Made by a program: the position numbers and the translations under genes | Source of the DNA: Saccharothrix espanaensis DSM 44229 | Lineage (GTDB): Bacteria > Actinomycetota > Actinomycetes > Mycobacteriales > Pseudonocardiaceae | DNA length: 64,000 nt | Direction of reading: 5' to 3' | NCBI RefSeq assembly: GCF_000328705.1 | Contig: NC_019673.1 | Coordinates: 3,658,001-3,722,000, forward strand | Part shown: positions 50,860-59,762 of the stretch, one piece after another | Layout: each line of letters opens with the position of its first letter | How positions within the stretch are numbered: the first letter of the stretch is position 1 | The notes under the pieces: generated by a model | Seen by the model: the letters and a program-made list of their open reading frames with translations, nothing else | Told to the model about the DNA's origin: nothing | The model's database searches: none

Positions 50860-50892
50860 GCGGCCCGACGTTGCACCGGCACGTCGGGCCGC
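50860..50892 (+). terminator. Terminator after the aldehyde dehydrogenase gene
   Basis: Perfect 12-bp stem GCGGCCCGACGT / ACGTCGGGCCGC, loop of 9 bases, 17 bp after the stop codon. Confidence 0.9.
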
Positions 50893-50944
50893 TGTTCGTC
50901 GTTTCCCAGTACAACGACGTGCCCAGCGCTCGCGCGGTCGCAGG

Positions 50945-51190
50945 CCGATCAGTTGGTCCTCCCGAATCCGCCCGGCTGACCCCTGCGGTGCGGTGCTGCC
51001 GGCCACGCTGGACGAGCCGATGAGCACCACGGCCTTGGCCCGCACCCTGGAACTGTCCCCCCGCAACGGTGTTCGAACACTCGTCGCGATGCAAGACGCC
51101 GGCTTGCTCACCACCATCCGACGCGCTCGCGTAGTCGCCTACGAACGCACCCGACTGGGAACCGACCTCCTCTGCCCCGACATCGGTCAC
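50945..51190 (+). pseudogene. Remnant of an ArsR-type regulator
   Basis: In one frame the sequence gives AVLPATLDEPMSTTALARTL, then ELSPRNGVRTLVAMQDAGLL and VVAYERTRLGTDLL. This is the helix-turn-helix and wing that ends many ArsR-family proteins, with the exact order STT-LA--L-LSP...DAGLLTT-R-----Y-RT-LG--LL. There is no N-terminal domain, no start with a ribosome site, and the frame runs on past the usual end. Confidence 0.6.
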
Positions 51191-51325
51191 GGCAAGCGTG
51201 CCCAAGCCGGAGCCGTGGGATTCGCCTCGCCGGACGATCCGAGGTGTGATTCCTTCGGCGCGCATCCGACCGGTCGGCGCAGACCGACGCCGCACGGGTC
51301 GTGGCCCCGCTTCCCGGTCACGTTG

Positions 51326-51367
51326 CTCCAGCGGTCCGGCACACCGTGGTGCGCCGGACCGCTGGAG
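51326..51367 (-). terminator. Terminator of the RHS operon
   Basis: Perfect 15-bp stem CTCCAGCGGTCCGGC / GCCGGACCGCTGGAG with a 12-base loop, 12 bp beyond the small membrane-protein stop codon. Confidence 0.9.
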
Positions 51368-51378
51368 GCATCGCCCCG

Positions 51379-51597
51379 CTACTTCTTCGGTGGGATGAGT
51401 CCTGATCGGACGGCCACGACCACGCCCACGGCGACGACCAGGGCCAGCGGCAGGTAGCGGAGCAAGGGCTGGCCGACCGCCTGTTCGAGGTGGTACCCGG
51501 CCACGCCCGCGGCCGCGGCGGCGAGCACGAAGCCGATCATCGCGAGGACGCGGGTCCGTCGGCTCGGCGTCTTCATCCCGTTGTGCCCGCCCGTCAT
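51379..51597 (-). CDS. Small two-helix membrane protein, candidate partner of the RHS protein
   Basis: 72 residues from ATG 51597, overlapping the RHS stop codon by ATGA, so translation is coupled. A short basic start (KTPSRRTRV) precedes two membrane segments (LAMIGFVLAAAAAGVAGY; YLPLALVVAVGVVVAV) separated by HLEQAVGQPLLR, with a positive tail (IPPKK). I do not recognise a family. The position directly after an RHS gene is where an immunity gene is normally found, and a membrane protein would suit a membrane-acting toxin tail. This role is inferred from position only. Confidence 0.7.
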   Translation of the reverse strand: MTGGHNGMKTPSRRTRVLAMIGFVLAAAAAGVAGYHLEQAVGQPLLRYLPLALVVAVGVVVAVRSGLIPPKK

Positions 51598-54500
51598 TCG
51601 TTGATCCGCTTCGTGATCGAGTAGGAGATCCCGGCGACCGCGCCGAGCCCGCCGCCGATCGCGGCGCCGACGCCCGCGCCGGTGGCGCAGCCTACCGGGC
51701 CCACCACGCACGCGATCAGGCCGCCTCCGCCGCCGAGGGCCGCGCCCGTGCCGGCGAAGTCGGCGACGACACCGAGGTCGTCCTCGAAGTCGTCGGTGCT
51801 GTAGGCGCCGGTGGGGTCGGTGTTGTTGACCGGGTCGGACTTGCCGTACGCGTATCGGTTGCGCTCCTGGTGGGTCGGGTCCGGCGCGGTGAAGCGCCCC
51901 CAGGACGAGTTGTAGTACCGGTGCCCGAACAACGTCAGCCCGCCCTTGAGCGTGTAACCGCCGACGTAGCGGAACGGGTTCACGCCCGACGCGCCCGTGC
52001 CCGTCGCCCCGCCGTACGGGTTGTAGGTGTACGTGGCGGCCAAGGCCCCGGCCGTGTCGAGCATCCCGAGCACGCTGCCCTGGTGGTCGGTGATCAGGTT
52101 GTACCGGGTCGTCCCCGCCTTCTCGGTGACCAGCCTGCCGTCCGGGTCACGGGCGACGCTGACCCTGGTGCCACCCGAGTTCACCGTGCTCGTGCCGAGC
52201 GCGGTGTGGGTGAACACGTGCGTGGTCGCGGTCCCGTCGACGGTCTCGGTGATGGTCCGCGGCTGGGTCTGGTCGATCGTGTCGTACGCGGCGGTGAAGG
52301 TCTGCGCCCCGCCGGTGACGCCGCGAACCAGCTGGTTCGTCGACGAGTACTCATAGGACGCCGTCGGGTTGGTCGCACTGGTGATGTTGCCCGCGGCGTC
52401 GTAGCCCAGCGTCGTCGCGCCTACCGCGGTGAGCTGGTTCGCGGCGTTGACGGTGTGCGCGGTGCCCGCCAGGTTGGTGATGTTGTCGGCCTTGTCCACC
52501 GCGAACGTGGTGGCGCCCGCCTTCGTGAGGTGCCGCTGCGAGTCGTAGGTGTAGGCCGTGGTCGTCCCGGCGATCGTCTTCGACTGAAGCTTGTCGCTGT
52601 CGGCACCCCCGGCGGTGGTGTAGCTGTAGGTCGCCTTGAGCAGTTCCGACCCCGTGCCGTTCTTGACCGACAGGCTGGTCAGCCGACTGGACGTGTCGTA
52701 GGCGTTGGTCTGCGTCCCCGCACCGGGGAACGTCGTCGTGGTGCGGTTGTCGGCGGCGTCGTAGCCGAACGTCGTGGTCTGCCCGAACGGGTCGGCCAGC
52801 GACGTCAGCCGGTTCGCGGCGTCGTAGCCGTAGGTGGCGGTGCCCGCCGGGTCGGCCAGCGACGTCAGGTTGCCCGCCTTGTCGTAGCCGTAGGACACCG
52901 TCTCGGTGCCCGCGCCCTGGGTCCGCGCCGCAGAGGTGACCTGGCTGCCGGTCGGGTAGGCGTCGTAAGAGAACCTGCTGGTCACCCCGCCGTGCGATCG
53001 GGTGACCAGGTTGCCCAGCGCGTCGTAGGAGTTGGTTTGCAGGACAGCGCCGCCGTTGACGCTCACCGACACGATCCGGTCGAGCTTGTCGTAGGCGTAG
53101 TCGATGCGCTTGTTGTTGCCGTCGGTCACGCTGGTGATGCGCGACAACGAGTCGTAGCCGAAGCGGGTGACTCCCAGCGGCGCGGGCGGGGTGACGCTGG
53201 TCAGGTTCCCGGCCTGGTCGTAGCCGAACGTCGTCACGTTGCCGTTGGCGTCCTTCACGGTGCCCAGCAGCCGCTTCGGGCCGGTGTAGGTGCGGATCTC
53301 CAGGTCGGCGGCCAGCGGGGTGGAGCGGACCTTGGTGAGGTTGCCCGCCGAGTCGTACTCGCGGGTCACCTCGTTGCCCGCCGGGTCCTTGATCGACGTC
53401 GGCGAGTGCGGGTGCGCGGTGCTGGTGTAGCCGATCGTGCTGGTCGCCCCGGTCGGGAGCTTGGTGGAGATCAGGTTGTTCAGGCTGTCGTAGGCCGCGG
53501 TGGTGGAGTTGGTCAGGCCGTCCGTGGTCGACTGGATGTCGCTGTTGGCGGTCCAGGTCGTGGACTGGGTGTGGCCCAACGCGTCCTTCGCCGAGATCTG
53601 CCGGTCGTCGGCGTCGAAGGTGTAGACGGTCTTGTTGCCGTTCGGGTCGGTCTCCGTCGTCTGGGTGCTGGTGTCGTAGGCGAACAGCGTGTCCACCGCG
53701 CCCGCCTGCCTCGGCGTGGTCACCTTGATCACGTCGCCGTAGTCGTCGTAGGCGAAGCTCCAGGTCCGCCCGGCCTGGTCGACCAGCGACGTCAGCCTGC
53801 CGGTGGATGCGGCGTGGGTGAACTGGACGGTCTTGCCGTCCCGGTCGGTCAGCTTGCCGAGCTTGCCGGCGGCGTCGTAGGTGTAGTCCCCGACGACCGT
53901 GCCGCTCGGGTCGGTGATGCGGGTGATCTTCCCGCCGCTCGACGTGAAGGTGGTGACCCGGCCCTGCGAGTCGGTCAGCGACGCCAGAGCGCCGTCCGAG
54001 TGGTAGTAGTACGTGATCGCGCTGCCGTTGCGGTCGGTGCGGTTGAGCGGCCAGCCACCGGCGTTGAACGCCCAGGTCTCGCCGGTCTCGGTGAAGCGTG
54101 CGGTGTACGACCCGCCCGCGTTCTTCGTGATCGTCGCCCGGACGCCGTTGCTCGCCGAGGCGTAGGTCCCGTCGGCGTTGGGGGCGAACTCGACGCACCC
54201 GCCGCCGTCGACGGGCATGTGGATCGCCTCGAACGACAGGTCCAGGGCCATGTCCCGGCCCGCGTTGACGTGCCACTCGTCGTCGTAGCCGAAGGAGTGG
54301 CGCAGGGACAGGTCGATGCCGGTGCCCCGGACGGTCAGGTTCCGGTGGTCGACCCAGAGGTTGCCGTTGGCCGCGTTCACCCCGAACTGGAGGCGGTCGC
54401 TGACCCGGAAGCGCTCGATCGGGTAGTCCGGCAGCACACCCCAGTTCGAGGACCGGCACGGCGACCACCGCTGGGCGGACGGCGCGCCGGACCGGTCGGC

Positions 54501-54704
54501 GCCGGGCTTGGCAAGGCCCGCGGGCGGCGGTCCGCCGACCACGTCCCGCTTCGCCTCGCCAGGTGTCCAAGCTCGTGCGTCGGTGGGCTCAGCCGCCGCC
54601 GCAGGTGACATCAGGACGGCGGGAACCGCGGCGACCAACGCAACCGCCAGACCCGCGGACAAGGCGCGCGACATGAAGCCGCGCACCAACGACATGCGTG
54701 ACAA
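51594..54704 (-). CDS. Secreted RHS/YD-repeat protein with Gly-rich C-terminal tail
   Basis: 1036 residues from TTG 54704 (site GAGGGGG; ATG 54695 is the alternative). Signal peptide with ALSAGLAVALVAAVPAVLMS. An N-terminal DUF6531-type start (LQFGVNAANGNLWVDHRNL) is followed by about 20 YD repeats (for example GYDAANRLTSLADPFG). The conserved RHS core end is present: NPFRYVGGYTLKGGLTLFGH, RYYNSSWGRFTAPDPTHQ and DPVNNTDPTG. The last 70 residues (967-1036) are variable in the family and usually hold the toxin; here they are strongly hydrophobic and Gly-rich (GGGGGLIACVVGPVGCATGA, AAIGGGLGAVAGISYSI), pointing to membrane insertion rather than an enzyme. Confidence 0.9.
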   Translation of the reverse strand: MSRMSLVRGFMSRALSAGLAVALVAAVPAVLMSPAAAAEPTDARAWTPGEAKRDVVGGPPPAGLAKPGADRSGAPSAQRWSPCRSSNWGVLPDYPIERFRVSDRLQFGVNAANGNLWVDHRNLTVRGTGIDLSLRHSFGYDDEWHVNAGRDMALDLSFEAIHMPVDGGGCVEFAPNADGTYASASNGVRATITKNAGGSYTARFTETGETWAFNAGGWPLNRTDRNGSAITYYYHSDGALASLTDSQGRVTTFTSSGGKITRITDPSGTVVGDYTYDAAGKLGKLTDRDGKTVQFTHAASTGRLTSLVDQAGRTWSFAYDDYGDVIKVTTPRQAGAVDTLFAYDTSTQTTETDPNGNKTVYTFDADDRQISAKDALGHTQSTTWTANSDIQSTTDGLTNSTTAAYDSLNNLISTKLPTGATSTIGYTSTAHPHSPTSIKDPAGNEVTREYDSAGNLTKVRSTPLAADLEIRTYTGPKRLLGTVKDANGNVTTFGYDQAGNLTSVTPPAPLGVTRFGYDSLSRITSVTDGNNKRIDYAYDKLDRIVSVSVNGGAVLQTNSYDALGNLVTRSHGGVTSRFSYDAYPTGSQVTSAARTQGAGTETVSYGYDKAGNLTSLADPAGTATYGYDAANRLTSLADPFGQTTTFGYDAADNRTTTTFPGAGTQTNAYDTSSRLTSLSVKNGTGSELLKATYSYTTAGGADSDKLQSKTIAGTTTAYTYDSQRHLTKAGATTFAVDKADNITNLAGTAHTVNAANQLTAVGATTLGYDAAGNITSATNPTASYEYSSTNQLVRGVTGGAQTFTAAYDTIDQTQPRTITETVDGTATTHVFTHTALGTSTVNSGGTRVSVARDPDGRLVTEKAGTTRYNLITDHQGSVLGMLDTAGALAATYTYNPYGGATGTGASGVNPFRYVGGYTLKGGLTLFGHRYYNSSWGRFTAPDPTHQERNRYAYGKSDPVNNTDPTGAYSTDDFEDDLGVVADFAGTGAALGGGGGLIACVVGPVGCATGAGVGAAIGGGLGAVAGISYSITKRINE

Positions 54705-54824
54705 AGGTGTTCCCCCTCAGTGAAAAACAACCCCACCCCGGGGACACCCCCGTCCCCGGCGCATGCCTGATGCCCGCCGCCCGACAGCACCAAACCGCGA
54801 CGCTTCCAGGACCACTCGACCGGC

Positions 54825-55022
54825 CTAGCCCGACGACGCCGAGATCACCCGAACGACGCGAGCGCTCGTCCAGGTGGCGCCGGTGCACGCGTCCGGCGGG
54901 GAGTAGTGGACCTCGACCACCGTGCCGACGTGGGCGGCGAGTGTCTTCTCGGACTCCTGCCTGGCGACCTCGTTCCTGGTCCCGTTGGCCGGGTAGTGGA
55001 TCCGGCCGTTCTTGCCGAACAC
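54825..55022 (-). CDS. Small hypothetical protein
   Basis: 65 residues from GTG 55022. It reads as a genuine protein (FGKNGRIHYPANGTRNEVA, EKTLAAHVGTVVEVHYSPPD, TWTSARVVRVISASSG), with a beta-rich OB-like pattern. In-frame sequence upstream (AGVQFEGQF) hints at a longer original, so it may be a gene tail. It is co-directional with and upstream of the RHS gene. Not recognised. Confidence 0.45.
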   Translation of the reverse strand: MFGKNGRIHYPANGTRNEVARQESEKTLAAHVGTVVEVHYSPPDACTGATWTSARVVRVISASSG

Positions 55023-55274
55023 GAACTGGCCCTCGAATTGAACCCCGGCCGACCGGCGGCCACTCGTCCGTTCGTCACGTCGCCCGGACGGATCAGCGAC
55101 ACCGGCGGTGGGCAGGGGACGGCTCGTGTGGCCGTCCGTCCGGTCGGCGGCCGGGCCGGCCGCCGAGGGTGACCCGGCGTCACCCGACCGAACCGGGCGA
55201 CACTAGGCCGAACGGGTTACCGTCGAGGGGCGCGGGCGGTGCGGGCCTGCGGGACGTTCGGACCGGAGGTCGCG

Positions 55275-57365
55275 ATGGCCGCCACGTCGCAGCGCGGACA
55301 GACCGGTGTGCCGGCGTGGGTGGAGCCGATGCTGGCCAAGGCGGACGGTGGCCGGTTGCCCTCCGGGCCGGCCTGGCGGTACGAGGACAAGTTGGACGGC
55401 TACCGCTGCGCGGTGCGCGTCGCCGCCGCCGGCGCGGTGGCGTTGACCAGCCGCAACGGGCTGGACCTGACCGCCGAGTTCAGCGAACTGGTCGATCCGA
55501 TCGCACGGGTCTTCGCCGGCCGGGCCGGGGTGCTCGACGGCGAGGTCGTCGCCTACGACGAACGCGGGCGGATCGACTTCGGGCTGTTGCAGGAGCGCCG
55601 GGGCCGCCATCGACGGCACGTCGACGGACCGCACCGCGTGGACGTGCGGTTCCTGGCCTTCGACCTGCTGCGGCTGGGGGACGCCGACCTGCTCCGCGAG
55701 CCCTATGACGAACGCCGCGGCCTGCTGACGTCGCTGCCGATGCCCGATCCGTACCGGGTCGACATCGTCCGCGCCATCACCCACGACCGGCTGCGCGCCG
55801 ACCGGCTCACCCCCGAGGCGCTGCTCCGCCGCACCGCCGACGCGGGCTACGAAGGGCTCGTCGCGAAGCTCGGCAGCTCGACCTACCAGCCGGGGCACCG
55901 GTCGGACGCGTGGCTCAAACACCCGGTGACCGTCACGACCGAGGTGGTGGTGTGCGGGTGGCGGCCCGGCAAGGGGGGCCTCTCCGGGTCGGTGGGCGGT
56001 CTGCTGCTGGGCGCGCACGACCCGGTGACGGGTGACCTGGTCTACCTCGGCGACGTGGGCACCGGGTTCAGCCGGACCCAGCGCGCGGATCTGCGCAGCG
56101 CGCTGGAGCCGCTGGAACGGCGTACGCACCCGTTCGCCGCCGCGCCGCCGCGCGAGGACGTGGTCGGGGCCCGGTGGGTCGAACCGCGCCTGGTCGGCGA
56201 GGTCGTGTACCGGACGTTCACCCGTGGCGGCCGGTTGCGGCACACCGCGTGGCGGGGTCTGCGCGAGGACCGCGGACCGGCGGAGGCCCTCCTCCCGCCA
56301 TCCGCCGCCCCCCGGCCCGCCCCCCGGCCCGTCCCCTCACCCGTCACCACTTCACCCGTCACCACTTCACCCGTCACCACTTCACCGGTTACCGCCTCAC
56401 CCGTCACCGCCCCGGACGACACCCCGCCGCCGACCGGGCGGCTTTCCGTCCGCGTCGGCGACCGGCTGCTGCGACTGTCCAATCTGGACAAAATCCTCTA
56501 CCCGAAGGCCGGGTTCACCAAGGGTGAGGTGATCGCCTACTACACCGCGATCGCGCCGCTGCTGCTGCCGCACCTGCGGAACCGGCCGGTCACGGTCGTG
56601 CGCTGGCCCGACGGTGTCGACGGCCAGTCCTGGTTCGCCAAGAACACGCCCGCCGGCGCGCCCGACTGGTTGCGCACGGTCCGGCTGACCGGGTCCGGTT
56701 CCCGCGGGTCCGGCGACCCGGTCGAGTACCCGCTGATCGACGACCTGCCCGCGCTGGTGTGGGCCGCGAACCTGGCCGCGCTCGAACTGCACGTCCCCCA
56801 GTGGACCGTCGACCCGCAGGGCACCCCGCGCCCACCGGACCGGCTGGTGATCGACCTGGACCCCGGCGAGGGCACCACGATCGTGGACTGCTGCCGCGTC
56901 GCCGAACGCGTGCGCGACATCCTGGTCGCGGACGGCCTCACGCCGCTGGCCACCACCTCCGGTTCCAAAGGGCTTCAGCTCTACGCCGCCATCGACACCG
57001 CCCGAGCCGACGCGCCCTCGGCCTACGCGAAGGCGGTGGCCCGGTTGCTCGCCCGCGAGTCCCCGGACACCGTCACCGCGGTGATGGCCAAGGCCCAGCG
57101 CACCGGCCGGGTGCTGCTCGACTGGTCCCAGAACAACCCGGCCAAGACCACCATCGCCCCCTACTCGCTGCGCGGCCGCGACCTGCCGACGGTGGCCACC
57201 CCGATCACCTGGGACGAAGTACGCGCCTGTCGGCACCCCTCAGACTTGGTGTTCACCGCCGATCAGGCGGTCGCCCGAGCCGCCGATCCCGGCGACCTGC
57301 CGGCCGGACTGGACACCACTCGCGCGCCCCTGCCCACACCGGTGGCCGAACGCGGCAAGGCGTAG
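55275..57365 (+). CDS. ligD: ATP-dependent DNA ligase-polymerase fusion (LigD-type, LIG-POL)
   Basis: 696 residues from ATG 55275 behind GGAGGT. Residues 10-330 are an ATP-dependent ligase: EDKLDGYR (Lys39 is the adenylated residue), LDGEVVAYD, GYEGLVAKL, SDAWLKHPV and an OB fold. Residues 355-380 are a low-complexity linker of SPVTT repeats. Residues 390-690 are the LigD primase-polymerase domain: NLDKILYPKAGFTKGEVIAY, WFAKNTP, VIDLDPGEG (metal-binding Asp pair), TTSGSKGLQLY and PYSLRGRDLPTVATPITWDE. There is no phosphoesterase domain. Works in non-homologous end joining with Ku, which is not in the window. A terminal-domain order of LIG then POL differs from mycobacterial LigD (POL-PE-LIG). 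Confidence 0.95.
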   Translation: MAATSQRGQTGVPAWVEPMLAKADGGRLPSGPAWRYEDKLDGYRCAVRVAAAGAVALTSRNGLDLTAEFSELVDPIARVFAGRAGVLDGEVVAYDERGRIDFGLLQERRGRHRRHVDGPHRVDVRFLAFDLLRLGDADLLREPYDERRGLLTSLPMPDPYRVDIVRAITHDRLRADRLTPEALLRRTADAGYEGLVAKLGSSTYQPGHRSDAWLKHPVTVTTEVVVCGWRPGKGGLSGSVGGLLLGAHDPVTGDLVYLGDVGTGFSRTQRADLRSALEPLERRTHPFAAAPPREDVVGARWVEPRLVGEVVYRTFTRGGRLRHTAWRGLREDRGPAEALLPPSAAPRPAPRPVPSPVTTSPVTTSPVTTSPVTASPVTAPDDTPPPTGRLSVRVGDRLLRLSNLDKILYPKAGFTKGEVIAYYTAIAPLLLPHLRNRPVTVVRWPDGVDGQSWFAKNTPAGAPDWLRTVRLTGSGSRGSGDPVEYPLIDDLPALVWAANLAALELHVPQWTVDPQGTPRPPDRLVIDLDPGEGTTIVDCCRVAERVRDILVADGLTPLATTSGSKGLQLYAAIDTARADAPSAYAKAVARLLARESPDTVTAVMAKAQRTGRVLLDWSQNNPAKTTIAPYSLRGRDLPTVATPITWDEVRACRHPSDLVFTADQAVARAADPGDLPAGLDTTRAPLPTPVAERGKA
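56340..56414 (+). repeat. 15-bp repeats coding the LIG-POL linker
   Basis: CCCGTCACCACTTCA occurs three times in a row from 56340, then two diverged copies. Each unit gives PVTTS. Variation in copy number would change linker length without breaking the frame. Confidence 0.9.
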
Positions 57366-57435
57366 CGCAGGTCGTGCGGTCGGCGACGGTCGTTCGCCTA
57401 TCCGTCCGATGTGGACAGAGACGGCGCGGTCGTAC

Positions 57436-57900
57436 TCAGGCGGATGTTGGCTTGTCGAGGAAAACGACTCCGTAGCGGGCCGCGAGGTCGGTGTAGTGGA
57501 AGTCGTCGCGGGCGTCGTTCCGGCCGATCGACCGGAAGTAGCCTTCGATGGCGCCGGGGTTGTTCATGACCAGGATGTCCGCGACGTCGGTGATGCTCTG
57601 GAACGTGTGGGGGACGAGTCGGGGGCCGTAGACGTAGGCGCCGGGTTCGGCGTCGTGCACGTCGCAGTCGTCCAGCGAGTTCGAGCCCACCCAGAAGCGG
57701 ACGCGGCCGGACAGGACGACCCAGCTCTCGTCCTCGCGGCTGTGGGTGTGCAGTGGTGGTGCGGTGCCGCGGCGCACGGTGAGGCGCATGACGCTGACCG
57801 CGCCGTGGGTTTCGGTGGTCGACACCACTTGTTCGATCACGTTGTCGTAGTAGTGGTACGTGTCGCCTTCGCCTGGGTTGCGCACCAGGGCGATGCTCAT
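57436..57900 (-). CDS. Cupin-domain protein
   Basis: 154 residues from ATG 57900 behind AAGGA. Cupin motif 1: PPLHTHSREDESWVVLSGRV (two His, Glu). Motif 2: YVYGPRLVPHTFQ with the last His. The fold binds a metal ion; members include dioxygenases, isomerases and sugar- or ligand-binding proteins. Single-domain, cytosolic. The function cannot be narrowed; its neighbours are a decayed esterase piece and a methyltransferase. Confidence 0.85.
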   Translation of the reverse strand: MSIALVRNPGEGDTYHYYDNVIEQVVSTTETHGAVSVMRLTVRRGTAPPLHTHSREDESWVVLSGRVRFWVGSNSLDDCDVHDAEPGAYVYGPRLVPHTFQSITDVADILVMNNPGAIEGYFRSIGRNDARDDFHYTDLAARYGVVFLDKPTSA

Positions 57901-57962
57901 GTGAGGGTCCTTCGCGGTCGTGTTGCGCGAGAGTTGCCTGCGCGTCGACGTTCGTTGAAAAC

Positions 57963-58154
57963 TCAACCACTGGGTTCTCTTGGCCGCAACCGGTGGGAGT
58001 GCTCCCTGATCCTGCCGGGGTGGTCCGGGTCGCGCCAGACGGCGTCGAAGTCCGGGGCGGCGTCGAAGGTCCCGCTGGTGCGGATCCAGTCGTTGACCAC
58101 CTGACGCGCGCTTTCACCCTTCGGGGTGTAAAGCTTCGAGCCTTGTATGTCCAC
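57963..58154 (-). pseudogene. Fragment of an SGNH/GDSL esterase
   Basis: The 63-codon frame contains GSKLYTPKGESARQVVNDW, IRTSGTFDAAPDFDAVWRD and DHPGRIRE. It aligns with the region KGAAYHTEAGEAVRDEVNAW, IRTSGEFDAVVDFEK of the esterase at 38631-39848, just before the catalytic DxxHP motif, which is absent here. Both ends are lost, so it is a remnant of a related but not identical gene. Confidence 0.7.
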
Positions 58155-58227
58155 GGTGACGGCCCCCGGCCGACCGCCGGATGCGCGCCGCCGACCAGAC
58201 CGGGCCCACCGGCTGCCCAGTCCTCGG

Positions 58228-59001
58228 TCAACTCCGTGCGAACGCGAGGAAGTGCGCGCTCCCGTTGATCATCAGCGGGTCGGTTTCGAGCAGGCGGGCG
58301 CAGCGCAGGGCCGACTCGACGTGGTCGTCGAAGCCGTCGATGCCGACCGCGTCGAGCGTCGGCCAGGCCGGCCCTTCCACGCCGTACACGATCGGGGCGC
58401 GGAAGCCGGCGGCCGATATCTCGTCGTGGAGTTCGTCGGCGGTGTGCCAGTGCGTTTCGGTGAATCCCACGTGCCCGTCGTACCGGCCGCTTGCGATCAC
58501 CTTGCCCACCGGCCCGATCAGGGCGGGGCCGAGGTTGCCCGTCGTGCCGGTTTCCAGGGCCGACAGGTAGCGGCTGATGGCCGCTGCGACGAGCGTTCCG
58601 CCTGGGCGCAGGACTCGTCGTGCTTCGGCCAGCGCCTGTGCCCGGTCGGTCGGTGCGAGCAGGTGGTAGAGCGGCCCCATGAGCAGGACCGCGTCCACGG
58701 TGTCGGTGCGGACGGGCAGGTCGCGGGCGTCGCCGACGGACGCGGTGACGCCGGGCAGCCTTGACGCGGTGTCGACGTGGTCCGGCACGATGTCGATCAG
58801 GTGGACGTGGTGGCCGTCGGCGGCCGGCCACCGCGCGTGGACGCCGGTTCCTCCGCCCACGTCGAGCACGCGTGCGGGGCTGGTCATGTGTCGGCGGACC
58901 AGTTCTCGGGTGCGCAGGTGTTCCAGTCGTCCGTGCGGGGTGCGGTGCAGGCGGTCGGCTTCGTTGGGTGCGGTGGTGTAGTGGTGGGTCACATCGGTCA
59001 T
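58228..59001 (-). CDS. SAM-dependent class I methyltransferase
   Basis: 257 residues from ATG 59001. SAM-binding motifs: ARVLDVGGGTGVHARW near 44, VHLIDIVPDHVDTA and VGDARDLPVRTDTVDAVLLM, then EARRVLRPGGTLVAAAI. It resembles UbiE/methyltransferase type 11 enzymes. The substrate is unknown. The leader carries a run of 13 C on the coding strand 15-27 bases before the ATG, just where the ribosome site should be. Confidence 0.9.
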   Translation of the reverse strand: MTDVTHHYTTAPNEADRLHRTPHGRLEHLRTRELVRRHMTSPARVLDVGGGTGVHARWPAADGHHVHLIDIVPDHVDTASRLPGVTASVGDARDLPVRTDTVDAVLLMGPLYHLLAPTDRAQALAEARRVLRPGGTLVAAAISRYLSALETGTTGNLGPALIGPVGKVIASGRYDGHVGFTETHWHTADELHDEISAAGFRAPIVYGVEGPAWPTLDAVGIDGFDDHVESALRCARLLETDPLMINGSAHFLAFARS

Positions 59002-59015
59002 CGGGTGACGGTTCC

Positions 59016-59028
59016 GGGGGGGGGGGGG
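59016..59028. repeat. Homopolymer run of 13 G (plus strand)
   Basis: An uninterrupted G tract in the region between the methyltransferase start and the lipoprotein gene. Such long runs are rare and unstable; it could also be a sequencing or assembly artefact. Confidence 0.85.
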
Positions 59029-59107
59029 AGGTGTTGCCGGACAACGGGGTTTCCTGGCAGGCCGTACGATTCGGCGCACATCCGATCTTGAGGGGAAGTC
59101 GAGTCCT

Positions 59108-59749
59108 GTGCGAAGGATCGTCGTCGCGGTGTGCGCCGCGCTGGTCGTGGCCGGGTGTTCGGCCGAGGCGGAGACGGGCGCGGCGGCGGGTGGCGGGTCG
59201 TCGGCGCGGGCTGCCGCGCTGCCGGCGTTGGTGTTGCCCGACGACGTCACCGCCCCCAAGGGGTTGGTGCGGGACGGGGAGCCGGCCGCCGGCGTGCGGA
59301 AGCTGGTCGAGTGCCCGGACCTGGCTTCCGCCGGGCAGGCGACGGCCGGGGTCACCGCGAGGTGGACGTGGGCGAGGGGCGGTCGTGAGGTGACGATGAC
59401 CCAGTACAACGCCGTCTACAGCGTCCCGGGCAAGGATGTCGTCAAGCAGGCCCGCGCGGCCTCCAACTGCCATCGGGCCGAGGAGAGCCTGCCGGCGGGG
59501 GAGGTGCCGACGGCCGATGAGTACCTGCACCTGAGCACCGGGTTCCCGACCACCGGGCGGGCCGTGGACGAGCGGTACGCCTACTGCGTGACCAATCCCG
59601 TGCGGCAGCACAGCACGTGTACCGGGTTGATGGCCAAGGGGGACAAGATCGTCCGGCTGACCGTGGACGGCAAGGGGGACCTGCGGGGGGTGGAGAGCCC
59701 GGCGATCGGGATGTTCGCGCAGGCGTTGGCCGACCGACTGGACGCTTGA
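59108..59749 (+). CDS. Lipoprotein of unknown function
   Basis: 213 residues from GTG 59108. A lipobox follows a short signal peptide: RRIVVAVCAALVVAGCSAEA, with Cys17 as the lipid-modified residue. The mature part has ALPALVLPDDVTAPKGLVRD, YNAVYSVPGKDVVKQARAA and RLTVDGKGDLRGV, resembling the sensor-type lipoproteins common in actinomycetes (DUF-type, PknH-sensor-like). Extracellular and membrane-anchored. The function is unknown. Confidence 0.8.
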   Translation: MRRIVVAVCAALVVAGCSAEAETGAAAGGGSSARAAALPALVLPDDVTAPKGLVRDGEPAAGVRKLVECPDLASAGQATAGVTARWTWARGGREVTMTQYNAVYSVPGKDVVKQARAASNCHRAEESLPAGEVPTADEYLHLSTGFPTTGRAVDERYAYCVTNPVRQHSTCTGLMAKGDKIVRLTVDGKGDLRGVESPAIGMFAQALADRLDA

Positions 59750-59762
59750 CGTGCCCCGGGCG

